From Phil1 sp964546125 (GTDB lineage Bacteria > Bacillota > Clostridia > Christensenellales > CAG-138): 5,658 nt of DNA. A program made the position numbers and the translations under genes. The notes under the pieces were generated by a model. That model did no database searches, was not told the DNA's origin, and saw only the letters and a program-made list of their open reading frames with translations. Positions 1 to 5,582 of the stretch are shown here, one piece after another; the first letter of the stretch is position 1; each line of letters begins with the position of its first letter. The DNA lies in the NCBI GenBank assembly GCA_964546125.1, contig CAZJIS010000087.1, positions 1 to 5,658 on the forward strand. Reading direction: 5' to 3'.

Positions 1-2123
1 CGCCCACGCTCATGAACGCGGGCAAGCCCCTCGGGCAGTTGAGCGCGTGCTTTGTTCTCCCTGTGGGCGATTCGATGGAAGAGATCTTTGAAACCGTTAA
101 AAACGCGGCGCTCATCCACAAAAGCGGCGGCGGAACGGGCTTCTCATTCTCGCGCCTGCGCCCGGCGGGGGCCACGGTGCGCTCGACGGGGGGCGTCGCG
201 AGCGGCCCCATCAGCTTTATGAAAGTGTTTAACTCCGCGACAGAGGCCGTCAAGCAGGGCGGCACGCGGCGCGGCGCGAACATGGGCATTCTGCGCGTCG
301 ACCATCCCGACATTCGGGCGTTCATCGCCTGCAAAAGCGATCCGCATGAGATCACGAACTTCAACATCAGCGTTGGCCTCACGGAGAAATTCATGGAAGC
401 CGTCGAGCGGGATGAAAGCTACGATCTCATCGACCCGCGCACAAAGGAAGTAACCGGCGCCGAGCGCGCGCGGGAGGTGTTTGACCTCATCGTCGACATG
501 GCCTGGAAAAATGGCGAACCCGGCATCATCTTCCTCGACCGCATGAACCGCGACAACGTCGTGCGCGCGGTTTCGGGCGAGATCGAATCCACCAATCCCT
601 GCGGCGAACAGCCGCTTTTGCCCTATGAAAGCTGCAACCTCGGCTCGCTCAACCTCGCGCGTATGCTCAAAAAGAGCGGCGAAGCATATGAAATCGACTT
701 TGATCTCATGGGCAAAACCGTGGAAAATGCCGTCCACTTCCTCGATAACGTCATTGAAGTGAACAAATACCCGCTCGATATCATTGCCGAACGGACGCTG
801 CAAACGCGCAAGATCGGCCTTGGCGTGATGGGCTTTGCGGATATGCTCTACCGCCTCGGCATCCCCTATAATTCCGAAGAGGGCATCGAAACGGCCGCCG
901 CCGTGATGCGCTTCATCGACGAGCGCGCGCATGAAGCGTCGATCGGGCTCGCCCAAACGCGCGGGCCTTTCCCGCTCTATGAAAAAAGCACGCTCGCCGA
1001 GGGCGGCCGCCCCTATCGCAACGCCACCTGCACGACCATCGCGCCGACCGGCACGATCTCGATCATCTGCGGCGCGAGCTCCGGCGTAGAGCCTCTTTTC
1101 GCGCTCTCGTTTGTCAGAAACGTCATGGATAACGACGAACTGCCCCAGGTGGACCCGTATTTTGCCGAGGTCGCGCGGCGCGAGGGCTTCTATTCGGATG
1201 CGCTCATGCGCCGCATCGCGCGCGAGGGGACGCTCGCGCATATCGAGGAAGTGCCCGAGCGCATCCGCCGCGTGTTCGTCACCTCGCACGACATCGCGCC
1301 CAAATACCACATCCGCATGCAAAGCTCGTTTCAGCGCTTCACCGATAACGCCGTTTCGAAAACCGTCAACTTCCGCCATGAGGCCGCGCGCGAGGAAGTC
1401 GCCGAAGTCTTCACCCTCGCCTATAAGCTTGGCTGCAAGGGCGTGACCATCTACCGCGACGGCAGCCGCGAGGATCAGGTGCTCTACGTGGGCGATAGCA
1501 AAACCGAGGCCGCGAAGGAAAGCAAGGAAAACACGGAGAAGAAAGAGCCGCGCGCCACGGTTTCTTCGGCGAACATCGCCTCCTGCAAGATCGCGCCGCG
1601 CCCGCGCCCCGAAGTCACGCGCGGCATCACCGAAAAGGCCGTGATCGGCTGCGGCAACCTCTATGTCACCGTCAATTATGATGATGAGGGCATCTGCGAG
1701 GTGTTCGCCAACCTCGGCCGCGCGGGCGGCTGCCCGAGCCAGAGCGAGGCGACGAGCCGCCTGGTTTCAACCGCGCTGCGCTCCGGCCTCGAGGTGGGCG
1801 CCATCATCGAGCAGTTGAAGGGCATCCGCTGCCACTCGACGCTGCGCCAGCGCGCGCTCAACAACAACATCAAGGTGCTTTCCTGTCCGGACGCCATCGG
1901 CAAGGTGCTTGAGAAGGTCGTCAAGATCAAGGCCGAGGAAGATGCAAAAAAGAACGGCGCCGAATACCGCGTGCCCATTGCAAAAGAGGCGCTTGCAGAG
2001 GACGATTGCTGCGATATGCCCGGCAAAGCATCCGGCCAGCCCTGCCCCGAATGCGGTGCGCAGATGGAGCACGAGGGCGGCTGTGTGATTTGCCGTGCGT
2101 GCGGCTACAGCAAATGCGGCTGA
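1..2123 (+). CDS. nrdJ: Adenosylcobalamin-dependent (class II) ribonucleotide reductase, 5'-truncated
   Basis: Cytosolic enzyme that reduces ribonucleotides to deoxyribonucleotides using a B12-derived radical, so it needs no oxygen. The frame is already open at base 3 (PTL before MNAG), so the ATG at 12 is internal; compared with Thermotoga NrdJ about 120 residues lie upstream. Numbering from that ATG: C13 in LSACFVLPV and C208 are the expected active-site redox pair. NPCGEQ carries the thiyl-radical cysteine C197 with N195 and E199. GGGTGFSFSRLRP (39-51) and APTGTIS (344-350, phosphate binding) also fit. A Lys/Glu-rich linker (about 491-535) leads to a TSCPD-type domain (about 535-640, LSCPD at C625). 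The tail has CPEC (678-681), CVICRAC (691-697) and a final KCG; C697-x4-C702 resembles the C-terminal reducing pair known from class II enzymes (inference). Any ATP-cone or cobalamin riboswitch would be outside the window. No terminator follows the TGA stop. The family call is very secure. Confidence 0.96.
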   Translation, partial: PTLMNAGKPLGQLSACFVLPVGDSMEEIFETVKNAALIHKSGGGTGFSFSRLRPAGATVRSTGGVASGPISFMKVFNSATEAVKQGGTRRGANMGILRVDHPDIRAFIACKSDPHEITNFNISVGLTEKFMEAVERDESYDLIDPRTKEVTGAERAREVFDLIVDMAWKNGEPGIIFLDRMNRDNVVRAVSGEIESTNPCGEQPLLPYESCNLGSLNLARMLKKSGEAYEIDFDLMGKTVENAVHFLDNVIEVNKYPLDIIAERTLQTRKIGLGVMGFADMLYRLGIPYNSEEGIETAAAVMRFIDERAHEASIGLAQTRGPFPLYEKSTLAEGGRPYRNATCTTIAPTGTISIICGASSGVEPLFALSFVRNVMDNDELPQVDPYFAEVARREGFYSDALMRRIAREGTLAHIEEVPERIRRVFVTSHDIAPKYHIRMQSSFQRFTDNAVSKTVNFRHEAAREEVAEVFTLAYKLGCKGVTIYRDGSREDQVLYVGDSKTEAAKESKENTEKKEPRATVSSANIASCKIAPRPRPEVTRGITEKAVIGCGNLYVTVNYDDEGICEVFANLGRAGGCPSQSEATSRLVSTALRSGLEVGAIIEQLKGIRCHSTLRQRALNNNIKVLSCPDAIGKVLEKVVKIKAEEDAKKNGAEYRVPIAKEALAEDDCCDMPGKASGQPCPECGAQMEHEGGCVICRACGYSKCG

Positions 2124-2149
2124 TTTTAGGGCTTACGCTCGCAAAACAG

Positions 2150-2178
2150 TTTACAAGAAAGGCCGCGGCTGTTAGAAT
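2150..2178 (+). promoter_or_regulatory. Sigma-A/sigma-70 type promoter for the EF-G-like gene
   Basis: TTTACA (2150-2155) and TAGAAT (2173-2178) each match the consensus hexamers at five of six positions and are exactly 17 bp apart. They lie in the 133-bp gap between nrdJ and the EF-G-like gene. Transcription would start near 2185, giving a leader of about 70 nt. This suggests the EF-G-like gene is expressed independently of nrdJ, although read-through from nrdJ is possible because no terminator separates them. Confidence 0.7.
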
Positions 2179-2187
2179 AATAGAGTT

Positions 2188-2201
2188 AGCGCACAGGCGC
2201 T
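2188..2201 (+). promoter_or_regulatory. Short hairpin at the predicted 5' end of the EF-G-like transcript
   Basis: AGCGC, then loop ACAG, then GCGCT: a perfect 5-bp stem that starts a few bases after the predicted transcription start. It has no following U-tract, so it is not a terminator. It could protect the mRNA 5' end or be a small operator. It is short enough to be chance. Confidence 0.3.
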
Positions 2202-2256
2202 CTGATTCTGTTGCGTTAAAACCCACATATACACCGTAAAGGGGAAGGATAGCACG

Positions 2257-4329
2257 ATGAAAGACTACACCGCAGCAAACATACGCAACGTGGGCATCTT
2301 CGGCCATGGCGGAGAGGGCAAAACCACCCTCACCGAGGCGATGCTCTTCAACGCCGGGCTCACCGAGCGCCTCGGCCGCGTGGAGAACGGCACGACCGTG
2401 ACCGATTACGACCCGGAGGAGGCCAAGCGCTCTATTTCGATCAACGCCGCCCTCGCGCCCCTCGAGTGGAAAGACGTAAAGATCAATTTGATCGACGCGC
2501 CGGGCTTCTTCGATTTTTACGGCGAGGTTGCCGTTGCGATGCTGCTGGCCGACTCCGCCCTCATCGTGGTGGGCGCCGTGTCCGGCCCGGTCGTCGGCAC
2601 GGAAAGGGCCATGGATATGTGCCGCAAGGCGGGCAAACCGCGCATGATGGTCATCAACCAGATGGACCGCGAAAATGCCAACTTCACCAAGGTGATGGGG
2701 GAGATCAACGCGAAGTTCGGCCCCTCGGTCGTGCCCATCCAGCTGCCGATTATGGAAAACGGCGCATTTGTCGGCTATGTCGATCTGCCCAGCATGAGCG
2801 CGAGGAAGTTCGACGGCAAAGGCGAAAAAGAAATCCCCGTCCCCGCGGCGCTCGAGGCGCTTGCCGGTAAATATTACGAAGCCCTCACCGAGGCCGCGGC
2901 GGAGTCGGATGAAGAACTGATGGAAACATTCTTCGACTCGGGCGAACTCTCCCGCGAGGATATGCTCAAGGGCCTTAGCAAAGGCGTAAAAGAGGGCATC
3001 ATCACCCCGGTGTGCTGCTGTGCGGCGCAGCCCAACATCGGCGTTGCGAGCGTGATGGACAATATCGTCCACTATATGCCCGCGGCATCCGAGTGCGGCG
3101 CGCCCAAGGCCGTGAACGCTAAGACCGGCAGCGCGGTCGAGGTGAAAAAGGACGGCAAATTTTCGGCTCAGGTCGCGAAGACCATGGTCGATCAGTTCGG
3201 CAAATACTCGATCGTCAAGGTTTATTCCGGCACGCTCGACGCGAACACCGTGCCCTACAATAGCAACGAGGAAAAGAGCGAGAAGCCCGGCACGGTCTAT
3301 ATTTTGCGCGGCAAGAAGGCCGTTGCGGTCGATAAGCTCGCCGCGGGCGATATCGGCGCGCTCTCGAAGCTGCAGTATACTTCGACCGGCGACACGCTCT
3401 CGGACGCCGCGAACCCTGTGAAGTTCGAGGACATCGCCTTCCCCAAGCCCGCTATCGCGCTTGCGGTCTCCGCCAAGAAGCAGGGCGAGGAAGACAAGGT
3501 CTTTGCGGGCCTCAACAAGCTGCTCGATGAAGATCTCACCATTGCCCTCGAGAAGAATGCCGAAACCGGCGACGTGCTGCTATGGGGTCTTGGCGAGGTG
3601 CACCTCGATGTGGTGTGCGGCAAGCTGCGCAACAAGACCGGCGTCGAAGCCCAGCTTTCCGACCCGCGCATCCCCTATCGCGAAACTATCCGCGGCACGG
3701 CAGAGGCCGAAGGCAAGCATAAGAAGCAGACCGGCGGCAGCGGCCAGTTCGGCGTCGTGAACATGCGCTTCGAGCCGCTCGAGAGCGGCGAGGATTTTGA
3801 ATTCGTCAACGCCATCGTAGGCGGCGTCGTTCCGAAGGAATTCATTCCGGCGGTCGAAAAAGGTACGCGTGAGGCGATGGCGCGCGGCGTTCTTGCCGGT
3901 TACCCGATGACGGGCGTTAAAGCGACGCTGTTCTTTGGCAAATACCACCCGGTCGATTCGAAAGAAGTCGCGTTCAAGTCCGCGGCGCGCCTTGCCTACA
4001 AGGAAGCCTGCGCGCATGCGAACCCGGCGCTGATCGAGCCGATCTACAAATACGAGATCAATGTTCCCAGCGACTATGTGGGCGACGTGATCGGGGATCT
4101 CAACCGCCGCCGCGGCAGGATGCTCGGCATGAACCCGGGTGAGGACGGCACGGTGGTTGTCGCGGAAGCGCCGCTTTCCGAAATGTTCAAGTATGCGACC
4201 GACCTTCGCTCTATGACGCAGGCGCGTGGTTCCTTCACGAGCGAGTTCGTCCGCTATGAGGATGTGCCCGCGCTCGAGGCCAAGAAGATCATCGAATCGG
4301 CCAAGCGCGAAGAGGAAGAGGAAGAATAA
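2257..4329 (+). CDS. EF-G-like translational GTPase (EF-G2/FusA2-type paralogue)
   Basis: Full-length 690-residue protein of the EF-G family, which in canonical form drives ribosomal translocation with GTP. The ATG is set by GGGGAAGGA (2241-2249), 7 nt upstream. G domain: P-loop GHGGEGKTT (16-24), switch I RSISI (58-62), G3 DAPGFFDF (80-87), G4 NQMD (134-137), G5-like CCCAAQ (253-258). Domain II is about 285-395, domain III about 396-475, domain IV about 480-600 with GGSGQFG (493-499) and tip loop YHPVDS (563-568), and domain V about 600-675 with GDVIGDLNRRRG (609-620) and PLSEMFKYATDLRS (639-652). The tail is Glu-rich. Compared with canonical EF-G, the catalytic switch-II His is Phe84, the switch-I Thr is Ser61 and the NKxD Lys is Gln135. 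Phe or Tyr at the His position is seen in the EF-G2 group (for example Thermus EF-G-2). No ribosomal-protein or tuf genes are adjacent, so the housekeeping fusA is probably elsewhere. The exact role of this paralogue is unknown. Confidence 0.92.
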   Translation: MKDYTAANIRNVGIFGHGGEGKTTLTEAMLFNAGLTERLGRVENGTTVTDYDPEEAKRSISINAALAPLEWKDVKINLIDAPGFFDFYGEVAVAMLLADSALIVVGAVSGPVVGTERAMDMCRKAGKPRMMVINQMDRENANFTKVMGEINAKFGPSVVPIQLPIMENGAFVGYVDLPSMSARKFDGKGEKEIPVPAALEALAGKYYEALTEAAAESDEELMETFFDSGELSREDMLKGLSKGVKEGIITPVCCCAAQPNIGVASVMDNIVHYMPAASECGAPKAVNAKTGSAVEVKKDGKFSAQVAKTMVDQFGKYSIVKVYSGTLDANTVPYNSNEEKSEKPGTVYILRGKKAVAVDKLAAGDIGALSKLQYTSTGDTLSDAANPVKFEDIAFPKPAIALAVSAKKQGEEDKVFAGLNKLLDEDLTIALEKNAETGDVLLWGLGEVHLDVVCGKLRNKTGVEAQLSDPRIPYRETIRGTAEAEGKHKKQTGGSGQFGVVNMRFEPLESGEDFEFVNAIVGGVVPKEFIPAVEKGTREAMARGVLAGYPMTGVKATLFFGKYHPVDSKEVAFKSAARLAYKEACAHANPALIEPIYKYEINVPSDYVGDVIGDLNRRRGRMLGMNPGEDGTVVVAEAPLSEMFKYATDLRSMTQARGSFTSEFVRYEDVPALEAKKIIESAKREEEEEE

Positions 4330-4345
4330 ACAACAACGATATCTG

Positions 4346-4373
4346 CGAACGGGCGGCGTGAGCCGCCCGTTCG
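4346..4373 (+). promoter_or_regulatory. Perfect 12-bp hairpin between the EF-G-like gene and the 92-residue gene
   Basis: CGAACGGGCGGC, loop GTGA, GCCGCCCGTTCG. The stem has no mismatch and the loop is a GNRA-type tetraloop (GUGA). The hairpin starts 17 bases after the EF-G-like stop and ends 7 bases before the GGGAGGG ribosome site of the next gene. It is not followed by a T-run on the + strand, so it does not look like an ordinary intrinsic terminator. It could be an mRNA-stabilising or processing element, a partial terminator that lowers downstream expression, or a 3'-end structure. Confidence 0.7.
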
Positions 4374-4394
4374 ACGCATCGGGAGGGATCTCTT

Positions 4395-4673
4395 ATGAAA
4401 ATATGGGCTGCCACGCGCGACGAAAACAAAATTTTAAACGACAAAGTGCTGGAATTTCCGGATGCGAAGCCACATACGGTCGAGGAGTGGAGCGCGCTCA
4501 TCGGCGAAGTGTGCCGGGAACTCGACCTCGCGCGGCCAGTGTTGCTCAAAAAACACCAGCACGACCTCAACGCATTCCGCCACACGGCTTTCGTTCCGGA
4601 TGATTTTATGGAGGCTGTCGATTTCCATAAATTTACAGTGGAGCTGTTTCCCGAAAAGAAAAACGAGCGCTGA
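4395..4673 (+). CDS. Small soluble protein of unknown function (92 aa)
   Basis: I do not recognise a named family. The start is well supported: GGGAGGG (4381-4387) lies 7 nt before the ATG. The protein has no signal peptide or membrane segment, so it is probably cytosolic. By eye it begins with a likely beta strand (MKIWAATR), a second strand (ILNDKVLEF, 13-21), an amphipathic helix (about 28-45, EEWSALIGEVCRELDL), then a His-rich segment LLKKHQHDLNAFRH (50-63), a PDDF motif (68-71) and a terminal strand-like FTVELF before a charged tail. It has one cysteine (C40) and four His between 54 and 78, but no recognisable metal-binding pattern. Base composition is GC-rich like its neighbours. It may be read through from the EF-G-like gene past the 4346 hairpin; no separate promoter is evident. 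Confidence 0.82.
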   Translation: MKIWAATRDENKILNDKVLEFPDAKPHTVEEWSALIGEVCRELDLARPVLLKKHQHDLNAFRHTAFVPDDFMEAVDFHKFTVELFPEKKNER

Positions 4674-4732
4674 GAGTATAAGAAAGCGCACATGGAAGTA
4701 TCCTAGGCTTAATCAAACAAAGGAGATTTGCT

Positions 4733-4963
4733 ATGGATACCATCGCATTGATTTTGATCATCATCGGCGCGCTCAACTGGGGCCTTGTGGGCATATTCCA
4801 ATATGACCTCATCGCGGGCCTTTTCGGCGGTATGGGCGGCGTCGTTGCGCGCATCCTCTACACGCTTGTGGGTCTCGCGGGCATATGGGGCATTCGGCTT
4901 TTGTTCCGCGACCGCGAGCATGACCGCGAGCATGAACCCAGGAGACATCTGCGCGAGGATTGA
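4733..4963 (+). CDS. DUF378 family two-helix membrane protein
   Basis: A 76-residue inner-membrane protein. The ATG has an excellent Shine-Dalgarno AAAGGAG (4719-4725), 7 nt upstream. Residues 4-22 form the first membrane helix with the GALNWGLVG signature (12-20) typical of DUF378 proteins. A Gly-rich loop (LFGGMGG, 30-36) follows, and residues 37-58 form a second helix with YTLVGLAGIWGI. The family's function is not established. The C-terminal tail (59-76) is strongly charged and includes a duplicated DREH DREH unit encoded by a 12-bp tandem repeat. The gene follows the 92-residue gene by 59 bp on the same strand and is followed closely by a terminator, so it is probably the last gene of this transcript. 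Confidence 0.88.
   Translation: MDTIALILIIIGALNWGLVGIFQYDLIAGLFGGMGGVVARILYTLVGLAGIWGIRLLFRDREHDREHEPRRHLRED
4910..4933 (+). repeat. Tandem 12-bp direct repeat in the DUF378 tail
   Basis: GACCGCGAGCAT occurs twice back to back (4910-4921 and 4922-4933), in frame, encoding DREH twice. It lies beyond the conserved membrane core of the DUF378 protein. It probably arose by slippage. Confidence 0.85.
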
Positions 4964-4995
4964 GATCCGGCAGGGTGCCTTTGTGCAGCTTGCAA

Positions 4996-5029
4996 CACGA
5001 AAGCCCGGCGCGAAACCGGGCTTTTCGTG
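4996..5029 (+). terminator. Intrinsic terminator after the DUF378 gene
   Basis: AAGCCCGG (5001-5008) pairs with CCGGGCTT (5016-5023) around loop CGCGAAA. The stem extends outward through CACGAA and TTCGTG with one bulged T. The T-tract is short (TTTT, 5022-5025) and partly inside the extended stem. It begins 33 bases after the DUF378 stop. It is nearly symmetrical, so it could act on both strands. Confidence 0.7.
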
Positions 5030-5113
5030 CGCTCGCGCCGTTGGCGCCGGCGGGTTAAAAAAAGAGGGCCGCCCTTGGAGTGTGCGCCTTGGGTTTTTTA
5101 ATCCCGGAAAAAT

Positions 5114-5160
5114 ATCGGCATAGTTTGGCATGTGTTACCGGCTATGCCGATTTTTCTTTT
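5114..5160 (+). terminator. Second intrinsic terminator, possibly bidirectional
   Basis: ATCGGCATAG (5114-5123) pairs perfectly with CTATGCCGAT (5142-5151) across an 18-nt loop, followed by TTTTTCTTTT (5151-5160). An A-rich stretch before the left arm gives a T-run when read on the minus strand too. It may serve both the DUF378 transcript and the minus-strand gene whose remnant ends within the loop at 5135. Confidence 0.72.
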
Positions 5161-5254
5161 CTGATGCAGATGTAAAAACCAGTGGGTCAAACTCGCGAAT
5201 GCAGTAATAAACGATTTTGATACGCTGTACCCGTCTGCCGTCAATGCGCTTGCC
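5135..5254 (-). pseudogene. Probable recombinase C-terminal remnant
   Basis: Read on the minus strand, the 39 codons before the TAA at 5137-5135 include RIDGRRVQRIKIVYYCIREF, then DPLV. Phrases such as DGxRxQxIxIVxNxIGEF are, from memory, typical of the extreme C-terminus of large serine-recombinase family proteins in Clostridia. An in-frame TAA at 5257-5255 closes the frame upstream. A neighbouring frame (5276-5244) reads LNRTEKIRQAH, which could be the preceding segment after a one-base shift. There is no start codon or ribosome site, and the catalytic domain is absent. The likely story is an element that was lost and left its 3' end. The match is remembered rather than searched, and the fragment is short. 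Confidence 0.42.
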
Positions 5255-5357
5255 TTATCTTTTCTGTGCGGTTTAGTGTAGCCTATCCATCATATTAGAA
5301 TGGATTATTTCGTTTTTTCGTATTATAATATTTGTAGATATTGTTGGAGGTATAATA

Positions 5358-5518
5358 TGGCCGTTAGCTGCAAAAACTTTCTCACTTGATGATTCAAAAG
5401 GGTATAACAAATGCACAGCAAAAGTATCTGCAAGGTTATCAAATGCAAGGTAAATGACATATTGGAGTTTGTTCCAGGTCAGAATTCAGCGGAAGGGTGC
5501 GGATGGATAAAGAAATGA
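5358..5518 (+). pseudogene. Possible decayed gene for a small exported protein
   Basis: In one frame the DNA reads WPLAAKTFSLDDSKGYNK then CTAKVSARLSNAR, a TAA (5451-5453), and then MTYWSLFQVRIQRKGADG before a second TAA (5508-5510). A one-base shift at the end continues as WIKK to the TGA at 5518. The run KCTAKVSARL, then VRIQRKGADGW, reads like small secreted beta-rich proteins of Clostridia, with one stop and one shift. No signal peptide or usable start precedes it in this frame. Alternative readings are independent mini-ORFs: 10 codons at 5357-5389 behind a GGAGG site, 22 codons at 5389-5457, and 35 codons at 5411-5518. Support is weak; chance open frame in AT-rich DNA is a real alternative. 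Confidence 0.25.
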
Positions 5519-5570
5519 TAGATAGTTGCGATATCGTCAAAATTGACACAGAATAGAATATAATATTTAA

Positions 5571-5579
5571 AGAGGTGAT
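5571..5579 (+). promoter_or_regulatory. Ribosome binding site that decides the TTG start of the last gene
   Basis: AGAGGTGAT differs by one base from AGGAGGTGAT, and GAGG ends 7 nt before the TTG at 5583. The nearby ATG at 5578 reads ATG ATT TGA and stops at once, so TTG is the only sensible start. Confidence 0.8.
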
Positions 5580-5582
5580 GAT

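Larger units (their letters stand above)
5164..5582. other. AT-rich, gene-poor intergenic stretch
   Basis: No intact gene is seen in these roughly 420 bases. G+C is about 45% at 5161-5280 and about 34% at 5281-5580, against about 60% in the flanking left-hand genes. It holds the two probable gene remnants listed separately, a weak inverted repeat ATCCAT and ATGGAT (5285-5290 and 5300-5305), TATAAT motifs at 5324-5329 and 5559-5564, and GGAGG at 5346-5350 followed by an ATG with only 10 codons. Confidence 0.7.

Noticed and set aside
144..1379. A 411-codon open frame on the minus strand inside nrdJ.
   Set aside because: It is antisense to a clearly identified catalytic domain; its His/Asp/Ala/Arg-rich composition is typical of mirror frames in GC-rich genes.
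2006..2239. A 77-codon + frame overlapping the end of nrdJ.
   Set aside because: Most of it is out-of-frame reading of the nrdJ zinc-finger-like tail, and the rest is promoter and leader.
1927..3072. A 381-codon minus-strand open frame across the nrdJ 3' end, the promoter and the EF-G-like 5' end.
   Set aside because: It overlaps two certain genes and a promoter, has biased composition and shows no family motif.
4667..4689. A 5-bp inverted repeat GCGCT and AGCGC around the stop of the 92-residue gene.
   Set aside because: The stem is short with a 13-nt loop and no T-run; too weak to call a terminator.
4785..5123. A 112-codon + frame overlapping the DUF378 gene and running through the first terminator.
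   Set aside because: It is a shifted reading of a DUF378 gene that has its own excellent ribosome site.
4709..5131. A 140-codon minus-strand frame across the DUF378 gene and both hairpins.
   Set aside because: It is antisense to a recognised gene, crosses terminators and has no ribosome site or motif.
5285..5318. Inverted repeat ATCCAT/ATGGAT followed by a T-rich run.
   Set aside because: A 6-bp AT-rich stem with a 9-nt loop, and the T6 run starts 8 bases later; not a convincing terminator.
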